64,000 nucleotides of DNA from Stemphylium vesicarium (Eukaryota > Ascomycota > Dothideomycetes > Pleosporales > Pleosporaceae), in contig QXCR01000003.1 in assembly GCA_004380135.1 (NCBI GenBank), positions 248,001 through 312,000 of the forward strand, given 5' to 3'. Of the stretch, positions 46,278 to 56,977 are shown in pieces. The notes under the pieces were generated by a model. That model searched no databases and was not told the origin of the DNA. It saw only the letters and a list, made by a program, of their open reading frames with translations. The position numbers and the translations under genes were made by a program. The number at the start of each line of letters is the position of its first letter. Position 1 is the stretch's first letter.

Positions 46278-47604
46278 TCTGCGGTGATGTCGCTTGGGAG
46301 ATTTCGACGACGGAGAGAACGGACTTAAGCGCTTAACGCCGGTCGGGTTGTGAGGTTGTGAGGTTGGAATCTCACGCGTGCTTGGTCGCCTGAGCTGCAG
46401 AGCTGAGATTTTCTGTCGTCGAGTCGATTCGCACGGATTGGCTTGATCGCTAGTGTGCGCGCTGCGGAGGGGAGATTGTCAAAGGCCCCAGGGTGTGCGA
46501 CTATGCCGTTGCGGCTGGACGCGGTCTTAAATGTTTCGGAGCTGTGCCTATCTCCAGGTCCGAAGTGATATGACTGCAGCCTGGGATTGAAATGGTCGTA
46601 CTGCCCTGGTGTCGTTCTCTATGCGAACTGTTTGCGCCCTTTCAGCCAATCTTGTATGTGAAGCGCGGTACGATGTCCGTCGCTCGATTGTAAGTCCACC
46701 TCCTATGACCCTGAGATGTATGCTCAGATATGACGAGATATTCGCGGAGGGGTGATTGCGTGTCGTCTCGGGCTGTGCAGGACTTCTGTCGGCGGAGATG
46801 GCAGACGAAGCTTTTGCAAGTCGCGCTTGAGCCTTGGGGTTCAAGACGTCGCTGTGCAAGTATGTCTCACGTGCGGTCCAGTCGCCTGTACATTCTCAGC
46901 AGCTGTATCGTGTCTAGGCAATGCGCTGATTCGTACCTTTCCAAGCTACCTCGAACGCACCACCAAATCTCCTTACGGACAGCGACACTTCACGATAGCG
47001 TGCTGTGCCTCCAGAAGGTGCTCGATTATACGATTGGAACTGTGCGCTGGCTTCGGCGACTCAGAATCCGTATCCCACGTGAGGCTGGGAGCGGTGGTTG
47101 TAGTGTTGTAGGTCACAAGCTGGTCCAGACATTGCGAGAACTAGGCGGCCTTTAACTCCGACCCTCATCCATCATCGCTCGCCAAGAGGGATGCGCTTTG
47201 TCGTCACCTCACCCTCAGGCTCCTTGCACCTGACTTTACTAAAAGACGCGAATCTTATGAGTATATGACTCACTCACAATGCAGGCTTCGCAACAAGCTT
47301 TCTCTTCCGCCACGAAGGGTTATCTACTTCACATGTTTGAAGTTTCTGGGGCTGCGCCTGCCCCGGGCGGGGTCGAGGTGGCTAGCCCGCGCTCAAGCCT
47401 CAACGCCGCATTATTCATCCACTCCATCGCTGACAAAATCACGGCCACATCACACGCGAAGTCGAATGCTTCTTGGGCAAATATCCATCATTCCAGTAGT
47501 ATGTAACGTTGGTGCATCGCAGATGGACCCTGGTGGAGTGGGACGAGACAGAAATTGGGTGCGCCAGGCATTGCCATCATTGATTGGTATCTGATTTGGC
47601 CTTC
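46278..47604. other. Intergenic, 1.33 kb
   Basis: Long upstream region of the regulator gene and 3' flank of the AlkB-like gene. Short frames only; no gene supported. Confidence 0.45.
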
Positions 47605-48627
47605 TCAACGGCCTTTCGGAGAGCCATCGACTGCTCCCTTATCGTTGCCATTTCCGTCCTTGATCCCGTTCTCGCTTGCCTTTGCTTCCCGGTCGACGTT
47701 ACAAGGCAGCATCTTCTCCGCCTTCGCATCCCATCTATGCGCCCCACCAGTCCCGACATTATATTGGTAGTAATTCTCCGTTCCGCCTTTGACCATTGCT
47801 TTCCTAAAGGTAATGTTGATTCTTCCCTTTCCAGCCTCTGGACCAGCGCGTTTCGGTATGCTGTGCAGCCAATTCGCCTGGGTCTTGCCGTGCATAAGTA
47901 TCATATCGCCCGAGCCCAGCGGCAGCTTCAAGCCCTTTGGCTCCTTGGTGGCTTCCCCATCTTTTGGTGGTATAGGTTTGTGTTTCATGAGAAAATCGCG
48001 CTTCGTACCAAGACTGAACGAGGCGATAGCTGGTTTCGCGCCAAGGAAGCGCTCATCGTCTGAGTGATAGGATATGCTGTCTTTGCCGTCGGCGTAGTAG
48101 TTGACTAGGCAGAAGTTAAATGTCTCCTCGGTAGTCCCCTCGGTCACTTTTCTCAGCTCATCCAGACATTGCGGGATAGGGCGCGGTGCGCATTTGTATC
48201 GGCTCTTTTCCACCAGCTTATCTGTCTTGGCGTCTACAATGCTGCCGTCCGATAAAAATCGGGATGTGTCATCGATCCCGAAGACTGTCGTGAAGCGGGG
48301 GGTATTGATTTGTGTCTGTACTCCTCCACGCGTGATGTTATATATCACGCGATAAAAGGGAAGTTCCTGGCGTAGGAATTCAAACACTCCCGGGGCGATG
48401 GAAGAAGGGATGTATGGTTGGTAGTATACGAGATCCAGATCAAGCTGGTCATTCATGACTTTGCCCTCCTCCGCAGGCGCAAAGCCTAATTGCTCCGCGA
48501 AAATGGTAGGTAGATGTGGAATTGGAAATGGATAAGTTGGATGGCTGGACTTTTCAGTACTGGTCTCATATTTGGGCTTCTTTGGTGAGGGGCGTTTGAA
48601 GAATGAGTCGATGGCACCGCGTTTCAT
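47605..48627 (-). CDS. AlkB-like 2-oxoglutarate/Fe(II) dioxygenase
   Basis: Predicted nucleic acid demethylase of the ALKBH2/3 type, 340 aa, intronless. The Fe ligands are H188-x-D190 in YYADGKDSISYHSDDE and a later His in the MHGKTQANWLHSIPKR segment. The 2-oxoglutarate-binding arginines are in GRINITFR. The substrate-side block PRFTTVFGID is also typical. The extreme N-terminus RGAIDSFFKRP matches the I-x-x-F-F core of PCNA-interacting (PIP) peptides, as seen at the N-termini of replication-linked repair proteins, though the leading Gln is absent. The C-terminal 40 residues are charged and disordered. The ATG at 48627 is the first in frame. Confidence 0.85.
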   Translation of the reverse strand: MKRGAIDSFFKRPSPKKPKYETSTEKSSHPTYPFPIPHLPTIFAEQLGFAPAEEGKVMNDQLDLDLVYYQPYIPSSIAPGVFEFLRQELPFYRVIYNITRGGVQTQINTPRFTTVFGIDDTSRFLSDGSIVDAKTDKLVEKSRYKCAPRPIPQCLDELRKVTEGTTEETFNFCLVNYYADGKDSISYHSDDERFLGAKPAIASFSLGTKRDFLMKHKPIPPKDGEATKEPKGLKLPLGSGDMILMHGKTQANWLHSIPKRAGPEAGKGRINITFRKAMVKGGTENYYQYNVGTGGAHRWDAKAEKMLPCNVDREAKASENGIKDGNGNDKGAVDGSPKGR

Positions 48628-49240
48628 TTCTAAGGATTGTGGGAGGGGGGTGATGGATGAGAGAGAGGATGTATGAGATGATTATTGATGGGAGCAGTTT
48701 ATCGTTTCCCAGTCGCGTTCTGGCAATTGAAGGTGATCTTTTCGAATGATGAGTATCGAAATGGGCAAGTTTGATGAATGCGCGACGCGTCGTAGCCACC
48801 ATGCTCGCGACACTTTCGTCCATGAACACGTCGATGACGTAGGTGATTGGCTGTGCACAGACGCTCATCTGATTGGCCGACCCGTCTCCCGTATTTTACC
48901 GCGGCTTGTCTTCAACTTCAACTACATACCCCTCTTCTGGGTCCTGTTTTTTGTCCAAGGCATCAAGGATACGACCCCATACAGACATATATATTGCCGC
49001 CTCGCTCGTGCGAGATCTCCAAAATACACCACCGTCGGACTAGTCCCGCAGCGAACCACTCACAACCACCATGATCGCGAAATGTCAGCGCCTTCGACTG
49101 CAGGCTGCAGTCTGAATTGCCTTGTTTTGCGTTCGTTATTGAGAGTTGCATTGAGAGGGATATGATTGTGATCTGACGGAGATCTCACAACCACCACATT
49201 CACAAATGTACTACTAGCTGGCCCTTAGAGCTTGCAGTCA
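48628..49240. other. Intergenic, 613 bp
   Basis: Upstream region of the AlkB-like gene up to the left target-site duplication of the hAT element. No other feature. Confidence 0.5.
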
Positions 49241-49248
49241 CCAATAGC
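49241..49248. repeat. Left target-site duplication CCAATAGC
   Basis: 8 bp directly before the left terminus of the hAT element, identical to 52605-52612. Confidence 0.93.
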
Positions 49249-52200
49249 CAGATTTGTCAACAAACAAACAAGTCAAATACAGTACTCCATATTCGATTTA
49301 ATTCGATAAGTGTAACAGTTTTCATAAATTTGTTTGTTTATTTAAGTTTTTGGAGTAAGTTTGTTTATTTGATTTGACTTACTTGGTAGTTCTACATACA
49401 AATCAGCCATCAACGTGTTCCCAGCTATCTACAGTATACTCGCTCTCTATCTCGTCGTCGGTATATACGTCAGCTTGAACTCCATTTGGTGTCGCAAAAC
49501 CTGCGCGGACCCAGCTGCGGAGAGCTTGCAAAGCTGCTAGCAACTCAGCTCCAATCTTACGCCGCCGTGGCTCAAGGTCACCTAACTCGCTGAACATACG
49601 CTCACAATCGCAGCTAGAAGCGGGTATTACGAGTACATCGAGAGCAAGTTGCGCTACATGAGGATACTGAGGCTTAAGGCGAAGCCAGTACTCTACAACA
49701 GACTCTACGCCGTCACTGTCGTAATACTCTCGCGTCCAACGGGGCTCGTACTTCCGCCAGTTGTCGTACTCGTCGTTAAGTGCAGCGTCGCTGCCGCTAA
49801 CCTCTGCGTTGACAACAGCATCAATAGCGTCGTCAATAGAACCTTCAGCAGCTCGGGGACGCCGCAACGGCGCCTGCTGGGGCTTGTACTTGCGCCAGAT
49901 CCGTTGGAACGCAGCGTAACCTGCGGCAAGCCAGCCGTCCTTATCCCGCCACGCATTATCGCAGTACGTTTTGTAGTATGGATGAAGAAGTGTAGCGATG
50001 AAGTAGTACGGCGATTCGTCTAGTTTAGCGTAGTAGTCTGCTAACTTATAGTAGCTAGCGCGAACGTTAATAGCAAGGTAGTCTTCTAGCGCGTTAAAGG
50101 ACTCGTAATTAACGGCTTTAAACGTAGTTGCGAGATTTTCGTACGTAATAAGCAGGTACTCAAACACAGGGATGATCTCGTAGATAGCACCAAATCTGCC
50201 AGATTTTCCGCGGCCTTCAAGCCTTGCGCACGCAAGCTTTAGCGGCTTTAGTACCTGTAGATAGTCGAGAAGAACCTGCCAGTCTGCAGCAGTAAGGCCG
50301 TCGGAGCGCATCCATGAGGGGATGCCTTTAGGAGGGGGCTTGCCACGCTATTGTGAGAGATGATCGTCAGTTTGAACGCAGCGGATGTAGTAGTTAATAT
50401 ACAACTTAAAGGGAGTGCGGAGCTCTATAGCGCGTTAGATAGTTGCTTTAAAGCTATTCTAGCGCGTAATTACGGGCTTTACGGGTTATTTAATGCGCTC
50501 TTAGAGTTTAGTTAGCTACCTATCGTTTATGCGTCGCTAGAAGTCCTCTAGTAAAGTGTATTACTATAGAGTTTTAATATAGTTAACTATAGTAAATAAT
50601 ACTCTAAGGGGTCCCTCCTGGCGCTAAGACTCTATAAACTCTACCTTATTAGTTATAGCTTCTAGGGCGTTATTATAGCTCTCCTTATCCTTTCTAAATA
50701 TTACCTACTAGCTAATAAGGTTTAATATATAGTAGCTACAGCGTATACAACACTCCGTTGCGTTAAGGTTGTAAACTCTTACTAGTTTGGCGATAGCTAT
50801 ATTATTAGAGTGCGCGTTGTCGAGGACAAAGTAGCTAATTTAATGGCCCTAGACACTAAACTTCTATAGAATCTTCGCAACAACGTCTCTAATAACTTCT
50901 CTAGAGTGGCTACCTGCTAGCTGTGGCAACGTAATTGGCAGGTCACGTACTGCCCCAAACTCGTCAGCAAAGTGAGCAACAACTCCAAGAAAGCCCTGAT
51001 GGCCGCCTTTAGCTGTCCAGCCGTCAAAGTTTATGTGGATTTTGCTGATAGCGTTGGACAGTACGTTGGCCACCTGCGGCTGTATAAAGCTGTAGACCTT
51101 CATTACGAACCTCGACACGCTATTGTGGCTCGCCCACAGCGCTCTCGCCGCCTCCGGATTGGCAAACTCCATCATCGATCTGAACGCCGGCGTCTCAAAC
51201 TCGCGTAGTGGATGATTGTTCTCTATAAGCCACGCTACAGCGGCCATACGAAAGCCTTGGGCGTCGAAATTGCCCATTGCGTTGGCTTGGTCTTGCGACA
51301 ACGGCTTGCCCATGGTGAACATCTGGCGTACTGAACGCTGCCCGTTGGCGATCGGCGCTGCTGTTGTCTCGCCGGAGGCGGTAAGGCCATGGGTTTTGCG
51401 CATATGAGTAGCCGGCGTTGTAATTGCGTCCGTAACCTTATATTTTCTAGGCCCGTTATGATCGATAATGCGCTGTTTGTGACATAGGTGGCACACCCAA
51501 AACACCCGCCTAGGGTCCTTCTGTAACACACAGCGATAGCCATGCTTGTAAACCCAGCTTTTCTTGCGCGTTGACTGCACTAGCGGCATCATCAAACCAG
51601 GCAGCCGCGCCCATTCAATACCCGTAAAATCATCAACAAGACGATCCACTTCGTACGACGCGTTGACAGCGCTATTAACCACCTCCTCCTCCGCCTCCGT
51701 GGCAGCTATCGAGCCTTCCTCTGGAGGCAGCAACGCGTTTCTTGCTTTGTTGTCGCGTACTTGTGACTCAAAGGGCACATCTGATAAGGCTTGTGAGGCC
51801 ACAAACAGTGAGTGGAGGGGTATGTTGCGCCGTGGAGAAGCCCGTTGGGATAGCCTCGGTGGCGATGACGGCGCAGGAGTAGGCGATAATAGCGCGTCAA
51901 CAGGAGTCGACCCGCGCTGAGATGGTTGTTGCTAGGTTGCTGGCAGCGATGGCAGAACTACCAGTAACTAGCTCTCTAGCAGGCGCCGGGTTGGCTGTCG
52001 TTAACGTTTAGTAGGTAGTTTAGCTACCTTAGCACCTATAGTAGTGCGCTTCTTACTTCTATCGCTTACGTTAGGCGCTATTATAGGTTATAGGTACGCT
52101 AAAAAGTAGGCTAAGTAATAGGATAGTAACGCGTAGATACGTAGTAAGTACGCGCTAATAGGTACCTATAGAGTAGATAGGGGGGCACTACCTACGCTAA

Positions 52201-52604
52201 AATACTTAGCATACGTAATGCTGTTATATATTATATTCTTATTCTATAACCTATAACAGCACCCTATAACGTGTATATTATAACGGTGTGAGGGGAGGGG
52301 GAGGACTGTGCTGTCATTGTATAGCTACGGAAGAGAGTAGCTATATACGTGTGTGGGATGATAAAGTGTGGTAGCGATAACCGTACCCAACTTATACTAG
52401 AGTGGATCTTACCAAGGTCTAAACCGTTATATATATTATATAGTTACTTCTATAAACTAAACAAGTCAAACTTCTTAAGTATCTAGCGATAATAATACTT
52501 ATTTATTTAATAAATCTAAGTACGTTTGCCTTGTTTGTTTGATTTGAGAAGAAGCAAACAAGTTAAATCAAACTATCAAATATGTTTGTTTGTTGACAAG
52601 TCTG
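49249..52604 (-). mobile_element. hAT-superfamily DNA transposon, 3356 bp, complete ends
   Basis: The element starts CAGATTTGTCAACAAACAAA and its other end, read inward, is CAGACTTGTCAACAAACAAA: a terminal inverted repeat of about 22 bp with one mismatch. It is flanked by a perfect 8-bp target-site duplication, CCAATAGC, at 49241-49248 and 52605-52612, the hallmark length for hAT. Subterminal A/T-rich copies of CAAACAAGTCAAAT-like words are present at both ends. The interior carries a decayed transposase on the minus strand. TA-rich tracts at 50345-50860 and 51940-52600 suggest RIP-type mutation. Intact ends mean it could still be mobilised in trans. Confidence 0.93.
49403..51802 (-). pseudogene. 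hAT transposase, RIP-like decay in the middle
   Basis: Two long minus-strand blocks survive. The N-terminal block (51802-50864) contains a BED-type zinc finger (VCHLCHKQR, then HMRKTH) and the start of the RNase-H-like catalytic core (ISKIHINFDGWTAKG). The C-terminal block (50311-49403) holds the dimerisation region with SSCDCERMFSELGDLEPRRR. Between them, 50863-50312 still translates to recognisable core fragments (YFVLDNAHSNNIAIAKL) but contains TAA and TAG codons and shifts. At least one TAA follows a His where CAA (Gln) would fit, that is CpA to TpA. The gene cannot make full transposase. The true start may lie slightly upstream of 51802. Confidence 0.85.
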
Positions 52605-52612
52605 CCAATAGC
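52605..52612. repeat. Right target-site duplication CCAATAGC
   Basis: 8 bp directly after the right terminus of the hAT element, identical to 49241-49248. Confidence 0.93.
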
Positions 52613-52949
52613 TCGATCGTGCAAGAAGTACGTATTGGTAGACCATGAGAGAAGCTTGCTTTTCCCCGATGCGGATCATCATGGGGTTCTGCTTGTAACG
52701 TCTCTGCTAATCCGTCTTGTTCGTGGGCATGGCAGGCTCGTCTTTGAGCTGTACAATATGACCACTGAAGCTTCTTGTCGAAGCAAATTAGTGAAGTTGC
52801 TCGCAGGCAGACGAGTCGCTGTCTTCCCGTTACAACATTTGCTGAGATTTGACCCTCTTTCTCAACGATGGCCTGCCGTTTTGTCTCGTCCCCAACACCA
52901 CAACATTGTACTTAGGCGACCCATTTTATCGCGCTTCACATATACCGAG
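52613..52949. other. Sequence between the hAT element and MITE A
   Basis: 337 bp with a short open frame on the plus strand; no gene is supported. Confidence 0.4.
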
Positions 52950-52957
52950 CTAATAAG

Positions 52958-53118
52958 CAGAGTTGCCAACAAGCAAGTCAAGTTGCTCATCGAAACTAGA
53001 CGCTAACCGCTAGGGGTAAGAGTTATACCTATTAAAGTAACTACTAAACCACAATAGGTAATCAAGCAAGTCAAGTTGGACCTTCTGAGCCCCACTTACT
53101 TGCTTGTTGGCAACTCTG
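52958..53118. mobile_element. MITE A, 161-bp non-autonomous hAT-type element
   Basis: Ends are 21-bp perfect inverted repeats beginning CAGAGTTGCCAACAAGCAAG. It is flanked by the perfect 8-bp duplication CTAATAAG (52950-52957 and 53119-53126). The word AAGCAAGTCAAGTTG occurs both near the left end and again internally. It is the same family as the copy at 57335-57495, with five single-base differences by eye. It has no coding capacity. Confidence 0.93.
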
Positions 53119-53126
53119 CTAATAAG

Positions 53127-53394
53127 GATCAGAATTCGTGCGGTCGTTTCGAAAATGCAGCAACTGCAAGATTATCCCGAATCTATCGCCACGATTTGAC
53201 ACGGGCGCCCAACTACGGGCCACCATCTGAGACGGCAGTCTGTATGGGAGGCGGTGACAACTCGCTGCCGTGTTTGCCAGTTTATGTGCAGGCTACTTCT
53301 ATCTATGGGTGGGTAACAGAGGCCTGGCGACTCGGCCATGTATACACCGTGATGGGGAGGCGATAAACAGCCGTACGGATGATTATTTCGGTTT
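53127..53394. other. Sequence between MITE A and MITE B
   Basis: 268 bp without a supported gene. Confidence 0.4.
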
Positions 53395-53402
53395 CTTGAA
53401 TG

Positions 53403-53530
53403 CAGACTTGCCAACAAGCAAGCCAATCAAGCCGATCTAACCTAATGTGGTAATTACCTAACTTGCATAGGTTCAGATATTACTGAATGTAGTTAGATCG
53501 GCTTGATTGGCTTGCTTGTTGGCAAGTCTG
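53403..53530. mobile_element. MITE B, 128-bp palindromic hAT-type element
   Basis: Its 39-bp perfect terminal inverted repeats begin CAGACTTGCCAACAAGCAAG, so the element is nearly all foldback with a loop of about 50 bp. It is flanked by the perfect 8-bp duplication CTTGAATG (53395-53402 and 53531-53538). The interior is unrelated to MITE A and C, so it is a separate family with related ends. Confidence 0.93.
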
Positions 53531-53538
53531 CTTGAATG

Positions 53539-55344
53539 GGTGCAGTTGCGAACAAGGCATGGATCAGGAGAGGCGATGGGCTTCTGCGGTCGTGTTTGCG
53601 GTTTGCCACAGTCATCCGACTTGGGATCTTGTTGACCTGGAATGCAAACGCCTATATTGATTACTGAACTTACCAGGTACATTATGGCCAGTATAACCCT
53701 GATCAGGATTTTCTAGCGCCACTGAAATTCATGGGATGAGATATAGAGCCGTTCGCTCCATTTGCGACCGAAAACATCAGCGGTCAAGAGTGCACACCTA
53801 TCATCAAACCGGAACTCTTACTGCTTTGAATACAGGCTCACCACTACGGTGAGACTATCTACCCGAGTTGTGGGACAGGTACAAGATTGCTGTGTCGAAT
53901 CGAACATACGAGATACGGGTAGCGCTTCGCTAGTATGGGAGCTTTCATTGTAAAGGCGAGGTTGAGCAAGGACCTCGTCTGACTGATACCTAGGTAATAG
54001 GGCGTCATCTGTCAGCCGGTGGAGCGCGGATGTCAGCACCTTCGACTACTGACTGCCGTCCGAACCGTCTTGGCTACGCTCAAGTCATCCGGCGGAGGAG
54101 GCGGGATCGCATGCCGGTAATAGGCCGACGCGCCGATGTCATCAATAGCTAGTAAAACAAGCCCCGGCAACCACAGTTCTGTTTATTCCCCGGAAAAGAC
54201 GGCAATTAAGGTTCCAGAAAAACGGGTATGCTCAAGATGTGCATGCCTGACATTTGTCGGTCACTCCGCCCTGAACCCCCACGGCGAAGATCAATGCAAA
54301 AGTTGAAGATTGATCTACTGCCTTATACAAATTATTGCTGTCTTAAGCTTGGCTAGGCAACAATTGAAGGGACATTGTTATTATTCTTTGAAGCCAACAC
54401 TGGAGCAGTTGGGCATTCGCACTACACAACACAGCTGAATCCGTCACGTGCCTTATGAAACAGGCTCGGGTGAACTCGCTACCGTTTGCCAAGCTCTGAG
54501 GCATGATAAGACATACCAGATAGGGGCGGTGAAAATCTCCCCTGCGGGATCCTAGCCTTGGCGGTTCCCAGCCAAGTCCATCAGACCCTGATCGTCCCTG
54601 TATGCCGGTAGCATGAGGTCATAGGTCAGTGTCATGGGTTATTGTAAAGAGACTATAGGACGTGATTAGTGCTTACATTCGCTTTTATTGCAACTACAGC
54701 GATACGGTAATGACACTGTGAAGTATTCGCGCCCGAGACTTGACCGGACTAGTAATTAGAAGCACCCAACCGCCAAGCATCAAGTGTTTCTACAGGACTT
54801 TGCGTAAAAATATGGAGGCACTGAAAAGATTGGAAGCGATAATCGACATGCTCTGGAAATGGCATTATTAGCACATATAGCCTTTCGAGATGGTAGGACT
54901 TAGTCGATTTGGGTTCGAAGGATTAGAGACATTAGGTAGCGAGGGCCTTCAACACAGCCGCAACAAGTCATCCAATTAATTCTCCGATTAGGGTGCAGAT
55001 ACGCCTAGTAAGTGTCTTGAAGACATAAGCCCACGGACCGAATTACAACCTCGTGCTAAGCGTAGATGGTTGGTTCAGTAGCAGCACAGGCGAAGAACAT
55101 GCCTAGTAAGGATCTCACAAGACTCAGGACCACGGACCGACTCCTCACTCCACAGCACTTAGGAACTGCTAGACTATCACCAGCGAGAGTGAGGCATTGA
55201 AACCGAAACCGAGCTTCATCGAAGTATTTAACTAGACCTCAGTCCCGTCTTCAGTTCGATATCAGCTCATCATCACTACTTCACTACCTTTCCAACACAA
55301 ACAATCACTCAACTTCAAGTTTCTTGAACACCTACCTATTCAAA
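53539..55344. other. Gene-poor region, 1.81 kb
   Basis: Short open frames only. The last 150 bp (55200-55344) is C/T/A-rich, as expected for the promoter and 5' UTR of the next gene. Two loosely similar segments around 55005 and 55105 share words such as CCTAGTAAG and CACGGACCGA; they are too diverged to call. Confidence 0.45.
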
Positions 55345-56043
55345 ATGGTTCGCATCACTTCCTTCCTCGCCTTCCTCGCCATGGGAGCCTCCGCAATGGC
55401 CAACCCCACCCCCGAGCAAAACTTGGTCGCCCGGTTAGTCCAAAAACATCGCAGTGTTGTGAATATGCTAACAAGATGGCAGTGCCGACCTTGGTGACAA
55501 GACCTCTGCTGCCGCTGCTGTTGGCGACGTTGTCAACAAGGTTGTCCAGCTCGTCCAGGGCATGGTCGACGAGGACCTTGCGGTAAATTCCGCCCTTGAC
55601 ATTTCCTACGCATTCAACAGAGGCTGATTGTACATTTCAGCGCCGCCGCGTCTTCACCAAGCAGGTCGCCGATGATGTGTACGCCCAGTTCCCTGGCTAC
55701 AACATCGTTGTCTGCAACGTCGGATATGAGCTTGGTGGTACCGGTGACTCGCTCATCCACAAGACATCGTACCATGCTAAGGTCGGCTCCAACGTCAGGT
55801 ATGTTTTCACTTATCCCAGATTCCAATTCCGGTCAATAAACATATACTAATGGTATTTTTCAGCTTCGATGTCATCATCTTCAAGGGCCCCAACACCTTC
55901 CGCCGCAACGGAGACGGTGGATACGAGAACGTGAGTCATCAAATTAACTTCTCCAACACAGCCGGCTAATTATTGTCTCTTAGTGGGCCTACAACATTGC
56001 CGCCAGCTGCTACACCGACGGTGGCTGGATCGAGTGCTCATAA
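55345..56043 (+). CDS. Small secreted protein
   Basis: Five exons, 55345-55433, 55483-55582, 55641-55798, 55864-55930 and 55984-56043, give 157 aa with every junction in phase. The N-terminus MVRITSFLAFLAMGASAMA is a signal peptide. A likely propeptide to about residue 60 ends in RRR at the start of exon 3, a possible Kex2-type processing site. The remaining 97 residues read as a compact beta-rich domain (YNIVVCNVGYELGGTGDSL, FDVIIFKGPNTFRRNG, WAYNIAASCYTDGGW) with three cysteines and end IECS. Four introns in so short a gene is unusual. The family is not recognised; a secreted effector-like role is possible. It lies between MITEs. Confidence 0.75.
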
Positions 56044-56287
56044 GCGCATCGCCCATAGCCTGCGCTTAGAAAATGCATCGGGTAGAGGGCGGCGCCTGCG
56101 TCTTGGAATTTACTTTCAACTTTCTAAATATTAGACAATCTTTCCTTTAGAACATAGACAGTACAATGTTATCAACCTATTCGTTAGAATACTACTGCTC
56201 TTCGAAGTGACATTTCGCATTGGAAATTGCTACTGTGATATTAAGCTCTACAGTTTGTCTATCCTACTTCAACTACCCTTTTCTCGG

Positions 56288-56584
56288 TTACTTCCGATCT
56301 TTGCAAGGATGGTAGAAAGCGTCCTCCGCCTTTTTTTTGTCATTCTCTCTTTCTTTCTCCTTTGCTACGCGCTCATGCTTCGCTTGGGCACTCCAGCGAA
56401 TATGGCACGATTTGCAGCCATCCTGGTTCTTCAGATGATGTCGATCTTCACAACCGTTTCGGCATGGCATGGAATGCTTTTTACAGTACTCAATACCCTT
56501 GTCCCGGACACATCCATCTGGACTAATGTCACCTACCCAGCCCGATGCCCCGGGACAATGATGTTTAGTTCCCGTTTTTGTCAT
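56288..56584 (-). CDS. Small Cys/His-rich hypothetical protein
   Basis: Single-exon frame of 98 aa. It has eight cysteines and several histidines in the pattern HHCPGASGWVGDISPDGC, then YCKKHSMPCRNGC, then DGCKSCH, which is suited to zinc binding. The C-terminal third is a charged helix (HERVAKEKERENDKKKAEDA). There is no signal peptide, so it is probably intracellular. The order and spacing of Cys and His support a real protein. No family name can be given. The opposite strand also has an open frame, but it is hydrophobic and looks like a shadow of this one. Confidence 0.6.
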   Translation of the reverse strand: MTKTGTKHHCPGASGWVGDISPDGCVRDKGIEYCKKHSMPCRNGCEDRHHLKNQDGCKSCHIRWSAQAKHERVAKEKERENDKKKAEDAFYHPCKDRK

Positions 56585-56977
56585 GCTGTAAGTTTCTAGA
56601 AAATGAGGACGAAGTACTTTGGTACGAGCTCTACGATTTCTCTAATGGAAGGTGTGGACGATTTTATCTGCTTGCTATGAGGAGTCTGTTAGAGCGGCAA
56701 AGAATTGATTCATACCGCTTGAGAGTCAGTCGCGTACATTGTGCAAGTCTGTCCCACTGTGGAGAAGCAGCGAATTCCTGAACCTGAACTGAGGGCAGCA
56801 CAATGTCCGTCTCAGAATTGGCAACTAGGCCACTTTGCACGAACGTGCGTTGGTATCTGGCAAACAAAGCATCTACTAAACAACAATGCGCCTTGTCTCT
56901 AAGATACATCTGAACGCAAAGCCCTCTTTCCTTCGCCTCTCTGTATTCTCAACGCTTCCCACAAAGCATACTCAGAC
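56585..56977. other. Intergenic, 393 bp
   Basis: Separates the Cys/His-rich gene and the phosphotransferase-like pseudogene. Nothing was seen. Confidence 0.4.

Noticed and set aside
54998..55135. Possible diverged direct repeat sharing CCTAGTAAG and CACGGACCGA
   Set aside because: Only short words are shared, spacing differs, and there are no termini or duplications.
56207..56599. 130-codon plus-strand frame opposite the Cys/His-rich protein
   Set aside because: It is hydrophobic with no signal or start context; the minus-strand frame has regular Cys/His spacing and is the better gene.
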